In this document: in pieces, positions 26,975 to 38,833 of the stretch
Layout of the letters: every line of letters starts with the position of its first letter
How positions within the stretch are numbered: position 1 is the stretch's first letter
From: Coriaria nepalensis
Taxonomy: Eukaryota > Streptophyta > Magnoliopsida > Cucurbitales > Coriariaceae
Reading direction: 5' to 3'
Length of the DNA stretch: 64,000 bases
Assembly (NCBI GenBank): GCA_027186245.1
Contig: CP114489.1
Coordinates: forward strand, 2,549,501 to 2,613,500
Made by a program: the position numbers and the translations under genes
Notes under the pieces: generated by a model
Databases searched by the model: none
Told to the model about the DNA's origin: nothing
The model's input: only the letters and a program-made list of their open reading frames with translations

Positions 26975-26991
26975 AAAAAAAAAAAAAAAAA
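26975..26991 (+). repeat. A17 tract, candidate retrocopy poly(A) tail
   Basis: A run of 17 A lies downstream of the isoleucyl-tRNA synthetase pseudogene stop, at the distance of a plant 3' UTR. It is consistent with the tail of the reverse-transcribed mRNA. Simple A tracts are common in this window, so this is suggestive only. No matching target-site duplication was recognised. Confidence 0.45.
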
Positions 26992-27025
26992 CTATACAAT
27001 GATCGAGTACTTTGAATCCAATTGA

Positions 27026-29960
27026 TCAAGAAGCCAGTGTTATACTAGGGCAGCTATCAAAGGTACAAGCCAAGATATCTCGATAATCTCGTGATATTCT
27101 AAACGAGTCATAGACCTTTCCATCTCGGCTCTTCTTATACTCGAACAATATGTTCGAATGGTCAAATGCGGTCAACTTTACAAACCCATAATCATAATCT
27201 CTATAAATACTCCATTTCGTTTGAAGAGTTGTAAATGATGATAAGCTCGCCCCTCCTCCTCCGGCCACTACGTGTATCGTCCCATTCAATGTGCCCTTGT
27301 AATAGTGCTTCTCTTCATCGGTGCATATATTCTATTTAGCAAGGAAAGAAGAATCAGTCTTTAAGTGTTTGATAAATGGGAATAATCTACTATCTTAATA
27401 GCGTGATTAATATTACCTGATATATTGGACAAGTTCTTTCATAACTGTGGACATGACCGTACATGGCTATGTCAACCTTATACTTCTGCCATAGAATTTG
27501 AAGACTTTCTCTGCCCATTGGTTCTGCAAATGAGCCTTCTTCGGCATAAGAGATGCATGAAGAGTAACCAAGAACTCTATGTGCTAGAAAAATCAGCCAT
27601 GGTTGCTTTTGCCTGTCAACAGATGCTAGACAGCTTTCGATGAATTTATATTGCTCTGTTCCCTCTCTCCAATCATGCTCCGTATCAGCAATGCAAAATC
27701 GGAACATGCCATAATCGGTTGAATACCTTGCACAACAAGTCAAGCCATAAGGCTACAATTCGAGGGCACATAACAAACTTAATTCAGTGAGACCCACTTG
27801 ACAAATTATATTTTTTCCTATTCTTTTTGCATTACCAGAACTTGGCTCGGTTTTGAGCCGGGACATAGAACATGGTCTCGGCCAAGACACCACATTCTCC
27901 ACCCGAGTCCATGTTGCCGTAGAAAGAACCTGACCCTGGCCAATCACGTTCATGGTTTCCACTGAAAACCCGAACAATCAACAAACACTAAAAACTTTTA
28001 AGACAAATCAACTAACTACAAGTTAATAGATGCTAAACTTTAAGAGGGTGGAAGAAAAAACCTAGCAATCATGTAAGGGACAGTTGAGGCAATAGGCTCA
28101 ATCTGAGCAGTAAACTGGTCCCACTGAGAAAGGTATCCATTAGCATAACATATATCTCCTATGTGAAAAACAATATCTATGTTTTTCAAGTCCTGGATAA
28201 GCTGTCTGGTCGTGTTAAGAGAACCACACTGGAAGTTGTTATATTCATTGGACCCATCAGCTTCATCCTGTTAATGAAAGATTAAAAGGCAAAAGGGTTT
28301 TTATTTCTTCTCTACAGTCTAGAGATATTCAAATTAAAATTTCTATAACAAATTTGTTTAACATGAGAGTTAAAACTTATAGAGAGATTCTTGACCTTCC
28401 CCATATCACCGAAAACGATTACTCTTTGCAAGGAGTTCTGACCCGGATAAGGAGACGCTTTAAACTGATAAGTTGGACTCCAAATGTATGTTCCATTGAA
28501 CAGTCTATGACCCAACTTGTAAGTATACCTGCAAAAGTGTTGGATAACATAAGGATAGTTCATAATACAAACGTCGAACAACTTATGTGCTAAATATAAC
28601 ATACAATCTGTTAGGCCACAGCTCCGTAAGAAAACACGTGTGTATATAACCAGGATCTCGCCATCCCACAGTCCTAGCTGGTGCACCTAGTGGAATGACA
28701 TTTAACAACATGGGTTCACTCTGAATCCTTTTCAGTTTTTTTTTTAAAAGTATCATTATAAGAAAAGCGATTAGGGGTTATAGATTGAGTAATATACCAC
28801 ACATGCTGTTTCGGTCAAAAGTCAAAGTCCCGGCGGGGGATTGTGTAATCTCTCCTCCTTTAAGGCCCCATTCAACAAAAGGATATGCTTGATCAATCCC
28901 ATATCCACTTGTCCATGTTACAGTCATCTGACCATCAAATTTGAATTATATCATCTCCTTGAAATTCTATTAGCCAAGTAGAGATTAGTATAAGGTTAGA
29001 CTTACTTCATTCCATGTTTTTCCTTGAGCTAAGCGGGGGTAAAGAGGTGCATTCGGATTTGCAAAAGATATTGAATTTGATACTGTTACCAGCTTTGGCT
29101 AATACCGGAAATGAAAAAGAAAAGAAGTTAAAACTAGACTCCTTCCATGTTAGAGGGCTAAAGAAAGTAATAACAAGCCATACATTGAACAATCCCCCTG
29201 AGAATAGTGCGAAAGAGAAGTCTGATCTCTGATTTATCAGTTGAAATTTTAAAAACCCTTTTCCCATGTCCGTGTAGTCAGGACTGGAGTAATTTGCAAA
29301 CTGGAACTGCAACAAAAGTGAAAAGGATTTAGTTTTTATTTAAGTCCTTGGTTCTGTTTTCACAACAAGAAAAAGCAGATTATAGAAAGGGGAAAATTCA
29401 AGCAAATGGAGCTCGAAATCAATGAACCTTAATCGGTGCAGAACATAATAATGGTGGATATGTTCTTGGGCTTTCTGCAGGGCATGTAGAAGAACTGAAA
29501 AGGGGGTTAAGCTATTAATTATGATTACATCTAACTTTAAGGAATGAACAAAATTAAGCGATTAAAAAAAAAAATTCAACACAAACTTGAAATTGGCAGG
29601 AGAAAACACTCCAATCCAATCATCATGTGAAGGGTCTGGAGAACTGTAATCCAGTCTCACCCATTCTGTACTTTGTCCCTACCAAGCAATAAAAAGCTTT
29701 TTGCCCTTAATCCAATTTCCAGGGATTAATCTGAAATTTTCTTCTAAACCCAATTTTTCAAAGATTAATCTGAAGTTTCAACTTACCCTCAACCCAAGAA
29801 CTGTTGGGGAGGCTTTAACATAAGCGAGTTCATTAAGAGCAAACTCGGTTTTATGGATAGCAATTATCGACAGAGGTTGAACTCCATGAGATCTGACCTC
29901 CTCAACTATTGCTAGAGCGAATAAAATTGCCAAGTACAATGGTTTCATCCACCTCATCAT
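27026..29960 (-). CDS. PAP27-like: Purple acid phosphatase, PAP1/PAP27 type (copy A)
   Basis: Secreted metallophosphatase-family protein, 613 residues in 12 exons: 29960-29787, 29678-29587, 29494-29428, 29306-29184, 29098-29006, 28927-28798, 28686-28605, 28528-28396, 28267-28062, 27961-27836, 27726-27417 and 27331-27026. All junctions are GT-AG and in frame. A signal peptide (about residues 1-24) is followed by a fibronectin-like N-domain and a calcineurin-like domain. The five metal-ligand blocks are GDMG (Asp295), GDICY (Asp336, Tyr339), GNHE (Asn369), FLAH (His458) and GHVH (His500, His502), so all seven usual ligands are present. The C-terminus has VVAGGGGASL and KVYDSF. Arabidopsis relatives PAP1, PAP24 and PAP27 carry the database name 'probable inactive'; these residues do not by themselves explain that. 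A 5'-UTR exon probably ends at 30187 (donor GTAATA). First of three tandem copies and intact. Confidence 0.95.
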
Positions 29961-30751
29961 CTTCCTGAAATCAATAGAACCACATATCTAAGAAAAATTT
30001 CTGAAAAATAAAAAATTCGACTTCAAAATACGCAGAATAGGTATGGAGTCACAAGCTGCTCTCTTGAGCATAATGCACAAGTTGATATGTCAGTTCAAAA
30101 TTTGGAAATGGGTACACAAGAAAATCATTTTCAAACAAGAGATTTATCGAAAGTAAAAGATCAGGGGAAAAGAAAAGAATTATTACCAAGAGAAGATTCA
30201 CTTCTGGAGCCGGAAGTAAGACAAACCAGACGCGCAGGGATAAAATCATAAAAGGTCTGCTTCAATTAGTAAAATGAAAAATGCATGAAAAGGTGGCCGC
30301 TATTGCATTTGAACGAGGAGCTTAATTGGGGGAAAATTAATAATAAATAAATAAAGAAATATTCGATGGGTAGATTCTTGCCGCTGCGGAATAAACGACA
30401 GCCTGTTTTCGGACAAGTATCCGACAAACTATGCGACGAGCTCGTAGCGTTCTCAGCACGTGCAGAATAATAACAAATCAGAAAGCCTTTCTTTTAACGG
30501 TGTTTCGTTATTTATTTTATTAGGTTTTTTGGAAAATAAAGTAAATCATGAGGTAAATTTCTCTGGTAAAAACGAAATCATGAAGTAAATCAACAAAGTA
30601 ATAAATTACATTGTACAAAAATTTCTTTTTCCCACAGTATACTTTATTCGAAACCAAACGGGTATACCAGCAACCTGAAGGCAATGAACATGAGCGATTC
30701 ATCAAGATCATATCCGTGGGATGTGGCCATGTTTTTCTGAATAATCAAAAA
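29961..30751. other. Spacer between PAP copies A and B
   Basis: Holds the probable 5'-UTR exon and intron of copy A (exon ending at 30187, acceptor just before the ATG), its promoter, and the 3' UTR of copy B. No separate gene is seen. Confidence 0.6.
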
Positions 30752-33700
30752 TCAAAAGGCCAAAGTTGTAGGTGAGGAACTATCAATAGTTGAAGCCAAG
30801 ATATCCCTATAATCTCTGGTTATAGTGAAAGAGTCGTAAACTTTTCCGTTACTGCTCTTTTTGTACTCGAAAAGCAGATGGGAATTGTTGAATGCAGTGA
30901 GTTTAGTGAAGCCATAATCATAGTCTTTGTAAATGCTCCAAGCTGTGTTCACCGGAGCAAATGTTGCAAGGCTCGATCCGCCACCTCCGGCCACCACATG
31001 TATTGTCCCATTTAAGCTTCCCCGGTAATTGTTCTTCTCCTGGCTAGTGCAGATATTCTGACAACGAAAAGAATATTATATTTGGCTATAAGAGTTGGGT
31101 GGATTGAAATTCTGTGTTGTAAAGGTATGATGAAATAATGATACCTCGTAGATAGGACATGTTCTTTCATAATTGTGTACGTGGCCATACACGGCAATGT
31201 CAACCTTGTATTTTTGCCAGAGTTTCTGAAGGCTCTCCCTTCCCATTGGTTCTTCAAAGGATCCCTCTGCCACATAAAACCCTGCAGAAGAATAGCCCAA
31301 CACTCTGTGAGCCAAAAAGATGAGCCACGGTTGCTTTTGTCTGTCAACCGAGGCTAGGCAGTTCTCAATGAACTTGTATTGCTCTGAGCCCTCTCTCCAA
31401 TCAAGTTCAGTGTGTGCTACGCAGAATCTGAACATGCCGTAATCAGAGGTGTACCTGCCATAAAGAAAGTGTAAATCAGTGGAGAGTCCAGATTTTTCCT
31501 TTTTGTACTGCAATCAAGTGAAATAAAAATTCTGGAGAACCCCAGTTTGAACCCACAAACCTTCCATTTGTACAAACTGAGAGATGACCTCAGAAGCTAA
31601 TTAAAATACAGTTTTTACAACTCTAGTTTCAAATATAGAATAGAATGGACCCAAGTCTGATCATTGAATTGCAATGCTTACCAGAACTGAGCCCTGTTCT
31701 CAGCAGGAACGTAAAACATGGTCTGGGCTAATACACCACATTCTCCACCTGAATCTTTGTTCTGGTAGAAGGATCCTGTTCCTGGCCAGTCTCTCTCATG
31801 GTTACCACTGAAAGGATGAGTTAGAAGTAGACAAGGCATAAAGTGCCTGATGGAGAGGAGATTTTTAACAAAAATTGTGACTGACCTTGAAATCATGTAT
31901 GGTTTAGTTGATGCAATTGGTTCTATCTGTGCAGTAAATTGGTCCCACTGTGATATATATCCGGTAGCATAAACAATATCGCCATTGTGGAAGACCATAT
32001 CAAAGTTCTCCAAGTCTTGTACAAGCTGATTTGTTGTGTTCAAAGCACCAGGCTGATAGTTATTATACTCGTAGGATCCATCTTCTTCACCCTGTGAGGT
32101 GAAAATTTGAGAGAAACAAAATAAACAAACAAACTTGAGGAATCATACATGATAGAAACATACTGAATACTTAATGGTCAAATACACAGTTATTTATGAC
32201 AGCTCGACCTTTCCCATGTCGCCAAATATGATTACACGTTGTAGAGAATTTTGACCAGGATATGGAGATGATTTAAATATATATTCTGAACTCCAGATGT
32301 ATGTACCGTTAATTAATTTATGCCCAAGCTTGTATGCATACCTGCATTAAAGGTAAGATCCATAGATTGAGTACATGGAGATCAAACATTTAACTGATAA
32401 ATGTGTATTTATTGAGCAAAAACAGATTTATCTTTCCTCGGATTTGAATTGTTAAAAATGAAAATTCAGAAAGAAGTAGAAACAAGAAGACGGAATGGCT
32501 CCAACTAAGAAGTAATTTGAGCTGAAAAAAATGAAATAGAATCCAGAAAACTGCATCTAATATTTTAGCCGTATAGATGTTAAACTGTAAAATACTAAAC
32601 TTATAGTCAGATTAACATTCTCGAACAAGAAACTACATACTTTCTGTTGGGCCACAATTCCTTCAGAAAGGCAGTATGTATATAGCCAGGATCACGCCAC
32701 CCTACTGTCCTGGCTGGTGCATCTGTATAATGTGTAAGTATGTAAATTAGACAAACTATCATAGAGATGAGGCCAGAAATAAAAATATAAAATAAAATAA
32801 GTTATCATTGAAGATTAACATGTGATGGTAAAAGTAATTACACAAGAGAAAGAGCTATTTTACCTACTTTACGTTATTCTATCTAGGAAAAGAAGACCGA
32901 TAGACAACAATCAGTCCTTAAATTTATATCTTCCAATTGAGTGTATTAGAAAATTTGTTCAAAGTAAGAACCTATTATTCTTCATATGATTCCCATGAAA
33001 TAAAGGTAGACCAGGACATAAAATAAGTTATCGTTGAAGATTAACATGTGATGGTAAAAGTAATTACACAAGAGAAAGAGCTATTTTACCTACTTTACGT
33101 TATTCTACCTAGGAAAAGAAGACCGATAGACAATCAATCAGTCCTTAAATTTATATCTTCCAATTGAGTGTATTAGAAAATTTGTTCAAAGTAAGAACCT
33201 ATTATTCTTCATATGATTCCCATGAAATAAAGGTAGACCAGGACATAAAGTTTGATCATGAAGGACCAAGATGACATGAAAGAAAACATAATTAGATGGT
33301 AAATCAGAAGCTACCCACCGCACATGGTGTTGCGATCAAATGTGAGTGTCCCAGCAGAAGAACTCATCCTAACTCCTCCTATTGGACCCCATTCCACAAA
33401 AGGCTCTGCTACATCAATCCCGTATCCGCTGGTCCATGTTACAGTCATCTGAGTAATAAGCAAAAGTGATATATAAATTATTTGATGGGAAACTAATGGA
33501 AACCAGCAGTAAAAGACGACTTAGTGGCATTCAAACTCCTAAAGACTACATTTTTGTGAGGAAATGGGATTAGGGTATGAGAATAACATCAATGTAGAAG
33601 TTAACTTACTTCGTTCCACAATTTCCCTTGCGCTAACCGTGGATAAACTGGAGCATTTGGGTTCACAAATCTGACTGTATTTGAAACTGCCACCAGTTTG

Positions 33701-34969
33701 GGCTATCATCACAAAATGAGGGAAAAGAGAAATATGAGTAGACTGTAGGTTGAAGATAAAGCCTGTATAAGCATCAAAAGTTTGAAAGAAAAGTTGTAGG
33801 AAGGTCATATTAAAAAAATAAATAAAATAAACAAATCTATCTATATATATATATAATGTCACAAAACCCACTAAGCTTTGTGGCATGATAAATGGAGAAG
33901 AACCAGCCCTTTTTTTATGGAAAATTGCAAACACATAAGAAGTTAGTAAAAGCTGTAAGGAATTGAGCTATCAGCCACATGCTCAAATGTAATAGAAAAA
34001 ATTGCTATGAAGAAAATGAGAAAGATTTTGTAACAGATTGTACACCAATCTCCCTCCCCCTACTTCAGTATGGAAAACAATATATAAAATATCTAACTGC
34101 TTCAATGAAATCCACATGCTTTTCAGAAAATCATTACTGCGATCTATGGCAAGAGTATGCAGCTTATAGATGAAGACAAAACCAAGCTTACATTTGATAC
34201 ACCACCAGTGAATAATGCGAAGGAAAAGTCAGATCTCTGCTTAATCAATTGAAGCTTCAGCAAACCTTTCCCTGTTGCTTTGTAGTTAGAATTCGAGTAA
34301 TTTGCATACTGATACTGCAAAAGTAGACAGTTCAATGTTCATTTTCACTATTCTTTTCTTACTTAAAATGCACATAAGAAAACACAAATAAAAAGATATA
34401 AAGGAGTGCGTATGAACCTTAATAGGTGCTGTGCACAGCAGTGGAGCAACAACCATCGAATTTTCTTTCGGGCAGGAAGCAGCACTGCAAGTTGTGAAAT
34501 ATTAAATCACTGAAGTAACTATTCAACAGTATCAAACATAGAGAAGAATAAGAAACGTTAGAAGTTTCAAATGCTGCTAAAATCTAGTTGTGGAATTAAA
34601 AGGCAATTGACCTGAAATTTGCAGGCGAAAAAACTGCAATGAAATCCTCGATTGATGGATTTGGGCTATGGTACTCAACTGTAATATACTGTGTGTTTTG
34701 TCCCTATATAATTGAACAGAAGATATAAAATTCAAAATTCTGAGCAGAAGGAGAAAGCAAAATAGGTTGTCTACTGCTGTGGAGCCTACAGAGAGACCGA
34801 GAAGAGTAGGAGAGGCTTTGATGTAAGCTCTGGAATCAAGCGCGAAAACAGTCTTGTGGATCTCTATATGAGCCAGAGGATGAAGACCATGAGACATTGC
34901 CATTTCTAGGGTTACCACAGCAAGGAGTAGTACAAGTAAACTCCACCATTGCATTTTCACCTTCTCCAT
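30752..34969 (-). CDS. PAP27-like: Purple acid phosphatase, PAP1/PAP27 type (copy B)
   Basis: Second tandem copy, 615 residues in 12 exons: 34969-34790, 34703-34612, 34484-34418, 34314-34192, 33702-33610, 33448-33319, 32722-32641, 32341-32209, 32091-31886, 31807-31682, 31454-31145 and 31057-30752. Exons 2-12 have exactly the lengths of copy A (92, 67, 123, 93, 130, 82, 133, 206, 126, 310 and 306 nt); exon 1 is 6 nt longer. It has a signal peptide, then GDMG, GDIVY, GNHE, FLAH and GHVH, so all seven metal ligands are kept. The C-terminus ends SSSPTTLAF rather than SCPSITLAS. Introns 4 and 6 are expanded, and intron 6 contains a 226-bp tandem duplication. The gene looks functional. Copies B and C share more sequence with each other than with A (for example NPNAPVYPRLAQGKLWNE). 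Confidence 0.95.
32796..33248. repeat. Two-copy tandem duplication, 226-227 bp, in PAP copy B intron 6
   Basis: 32796-33021 and 33022-33248 are almost identical direct repeats, starting at AAATAAGTTAT. They differ by a few bases, for example ATCATTG/ATCGTTG, TTCTATC/TTCTACC, and one extra base in the CAATCAATCAG stretch of the second unit. High identity implies a recent event. The repeat lies wholly within an intron and does not affect splice sites (donor after 33319, acceptor before 32722). Confidence 0.95.
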
Positions 34970-35944
34970 CCTGATTTATTACCTTAAAAACAAAAGGTAT
35001 GATGAAACCGAAACTGAGATCTGATCTTCCGAGCCTGAAGAATCAGAAACTCGAAAATGTTAATATTAAAATTAAAAAAAAAAAAAAAAAGTCGAAAGCA
35101 AAGCCTGAGGAAAAGAAACGAACGGAATTGGAGTACAGCGAAGGCGGAGTATTTGAGCTCTTTATGAGCTGCTGCTGCTCAACTTGCAGGAAGAAGGAAG
35201 AAGCGCCATTTTATAAGAGAGTGAAGGAAGTGTATTTCCTGCTTTGGATCTGGAAAAAAAAAAAAATAATAATAATAATAACAATAAATAAATAAAATGG
35301 AGGAGGAAGAAGAAGAGGGGGGGGGCTGAACATTTGACAGCAGCGTGCTCGCGGACTGCGGAACAATGGGATCATTCGAAGATTCCACCAGAAGGCTGAC
35401 TTTCCGGCGAAGGAAAGATTACGTAATTATAATATTTTGAATTTTTATCGTAAATAGGAGGCATGATAAAATATCCGAACTACGACCTTTAAATAATATT
35501 TTTATAGATACATTTTAAATAATAAATAAGTGTGATTTAAGTATTATATTGTTTACATTTTTTTTTTTTATAAAATATAATTTAATTTGTTATAAATAAT
35601 TAAAATATATTATTATTATTTTTATAATTTTGATAATTATTAAAAATTTAAACTTTAGTTTTTATTTATTAGATCGGTATTCATTTACATTTGATCAAAT
35701 GCAGCAATACCGAATCTAACATCTAGCACTTATCTCAAATAAATACTATTATCTTATTTAAAATAACTTTTTAAATTATTACATTTCAAAAAGATCTCTA
35801 GTTAAAATTTAACCCTATACAGGTTTTTACAAATTTTTTTAAACCTTATATTAATTATTATTTATATTTCTACCCATTTTATTATTTTAAATAAACTTTT
35901 TATCGATACACCCTTTTACCATTCCCTTCCATTAATATTTTAAT
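34970..35944. other. Promoter region of PAP copy B and break of copy C
   Basis: From 34970 to about 35400 there is purine-rich sequence with poly-A, AAT and GGA microsatellites, probably leader and promoter of copy B. From about 35420 to 35944 the DNA is AT-rich without genes and meets the truncated 3' end of PAP copy C. Confidence 0.5.
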
Positions 35945-38833
35945 GCAGATATTCTGTTAATGGAAAATACATTGTATGGGTTATTAAGAGTTGGGTCACT
36001 TGACATCTTATGCAGTAAAGGTATGATGCGATAATGATACCTCGTAACAGGACATGTTCATTCATAATTGTGTACATGGCCATACAAAGGCAATGTCCAC
36101 CTTGTACTTTTGCCAGAGTTTCTGAAGTCCCTCCCTTCCCATATCGAACAATCCCTCTGCCACATAAAAGCCGGCAGAAGAATAGCCTAACACTCTGTGA
36201 GCAAGAAAGATGAACCATGGTTGCTTTTGTCTGTCAACCGAGGCTAGGCAGTTCTTGATGAACTTGTATTGCTCTGAACCCTCTCTTCAATTAAGTTCAG
36301 TGTGTGCTATGCAGAATCTGAACATGCCAAGATCAGTAGAATACCTGCATGAAAATGCGGTAATCACGTCTCTAGAATGAGAACCTGAAAATTTGTTTCC
36401 AGACTGTTGAATTGCATTGCTTTACCAGAACTGATCCCTATTTTGGGCAGAAATCGTAAAACATGGTTTTGGCTAATAACCACATTCACCGCCTGAATCT
36501 CTGTTCTTAGAAGGATCCTGTTCCGGGCCAGTCTCTCTCATGGTTACCACTGAAACAATGAAATTAGCTTTAGAGAAAGCAGAAAATACATGATGTACAT
36601 GAGAGAATTTAAGAAAATTGTGACAGACCCTGAGATCATGTAAGTAGTTGATGCAATTGCTTCTATCTGTGCGGTGAACTGGTCCCACTGTGATATGTAT
36701 CCTTCAGTGTAGACTATATCCCCATTGTGGAAGACTATATCATAGTTGTCCAAGTCTTGTAAAAGCTGCTTTGTTGTGTTCAAAGAGCCAGGCTGGAAGT
36801 TGTTACACTCGTAGGAACCATCTTCTTCACTCTGCAGGATGAAAGTTTAAATAGAAAAGACAAAAGAATTTGAGGAACTAGGCATGAGAGAAATAGTTTC
36901 GACAACTGATGGTAAATGCATAGTTGTTCATGAGAGCTCAACCTTTCCCCTGTCGCCAAATACTATAACACTTTGTAGAGAATTTTGACCAGGATATGGG
37001 GATGGTTTAGTTTAAACACATATTCTGGACTCCAGATGTATGTACCATCGATTAATTTATACCCAAGCTTATATGCATACCTGCATAAATAGTAAAATTT
37101 GTAGAGAATTGAAATTCACTTATGTTGCAAAGATCTTAAACAGAAACATCTTATATGTTGGGCCACAATTCCTTCAGAAAAGCAGTATGTATATACCCCG
37201 GATCACGCCATCCTACTGTCCTGGTGGGTGCATCTGTTTATGTGCATATATACATAGATTACTTAACTTTAATAGAAAAGAAAAAACACATGAATGGTAA
37301 AGAAGACAGATGGATTGACAGTCCTTATATTGCAATCTTACAGTTGAGTTATTAGAAAATTTGCTCAAAGTGAAAAGATGCTACTCTTAATCTTTTTTAG
37401 CAAAAAGAAGAAACATGTGATGGATAAAATTAAAGGTAAGCCATAACACAATGCTCGATCCAGAAGGTTGTGCATTACCTAGAAAACATAAAGAAAACTT
37501 ATTAAGGTTAAAGAGAAGCTACCCACCACACATGGTGTTGCGATCAAATGTGAGCGTCGCAGCTGGGGGACTAAAATTGACTCCTTCTATTGGACCCCAT
37601 ACCACAGAAGGCTCTGCTTCATCGATCCCATATCCACTGGTCCATGTTACAGTCATCTGAATATTATATTAAAAATGGATAAGTTAGCAGCAGTAGCCAG
37701 AGACGAGTTAGTAGCATTCAAAGTTGTAATCGCGAGAATTTCTACATTTTTGTCAGGCAATGGTAATAGGTTCTAAGAATAACATCAAGGCAAACTTTAG
37801 CCTACTTCGTTCCACAATTTTCCCTGTGCTAAGCGTGGATAAACTGGAGCATTTGGGTTCACGGATGCGACTGTATTTGAAACTGCCACCAGCTTGGGCT
37901 ATCATCAAAAAAGAATGGAAAAGAAAAAGATAAGTAGACTGTATACAGCAGGTTGAGCGTGAACTATACAGACAGTTAAACTTTGGAAGCAAAGTCGTAA
38001 GAGGGTAATCGTGTTGTGAGATCAACATTGCTTCCCCAAAATCCAAAAGAGAAGTCATATCTCTGTTTAATCAATTGAAGCTTCAACGAACCTTTCCTGT
38101 CGCTTTGTATTTAGAATTAGAGTAATTTGCATACTGATACTGCAAAATTAAACAGTTTCGACGTTCATCTTCTGAATGCTTTCCCACTTAGTGCAAGATA
38201 AGAAACCACAAAGAAGCAGAATAAAAGGAACCGTGGCATATGAACCTTAATAGGTGCAGTGCACAACAGTGGAGCAAGGTCACTCAGATTTTCTTTCGGA
38301 CAGGAAGCAGCACTGCAAGTTGTCAGATATAAACGATACCACTTAACTATTAAGTAATAACACTATCTATGGTGCCAAAAGAGAGTTCGAAATAAGGTGT
38401 TGTTACCTGAAATTGGCAGGTGAAAAACTGCAACGAAATCCTCAATAGATGGATTTGGATTCTGATACTCAACTGTGACATATTCTGAATTTGGTCCCTA
38501 AATATTTCAGAGAAGTCTTGCATCAATTCTCACAAAAAAAAGAGATCAAAAAAAAAAAAAAAAAAAGCAGAAATCATTTTCAAACTTAAGCTTCCTTTTT
38601 GTCAATCCTTCATTTTTCAATCGACTGTTATAAGCAGAAACAGAAATGGTGGTCTCCTGGTAGTGAGTGAATCTTACAGAGAGACCGAGAAGTGAGGCTT
38701 TGATGTAAGCTTGAGAATTAAGTGCATAAACGGTCTTGTGGACATCAATGTGGGCGAGAAGATGAGGTCCATGCGCGATTGCCCTTTCTAGGGTTGCCGC
38801 CATTGCTAGTATAATTAAAATGCACCATCTCAT
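35945..38833 (-). pseudogene. Purple acid phosphatase pseudogene (copy C)
   Basis: Third tandem PAP copy, alignable to copies A and B over exons 1-11 but broken. Exon 1 (38833 on) keeps the ATG and signal peptide but lacks two codons (ASLLGL for ASPTLLGL). Exon 2 has a one-base deletion before the ANF segment, exon 4 a one-base deletion at TGK, and exon 7 a stop at WPNI*. Exon 8 has an indel and GDMG changed to GDRG. Exon 10 loses bases in the SFYQN stretch. Exon 11 carries stops (DWRE Trp to TGA; YERT Arg to TGA) and an insertion. Exon 12 ends after three recognisable residues (NIC), and the C-terminal hundred residues are absent. Introns are kept, so this is a decayed segmental duplicate and not a retrocopy. 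It is closer to copy B than to copy A. Confidence 0.93.

Noticed and set aside
35000..35295. Lysine-rich + strand frame of 98 codons
   Set aside because: Arises from poly-A and GA-rich promoter/leader sequence of the PAP copy B gene on the other strand.
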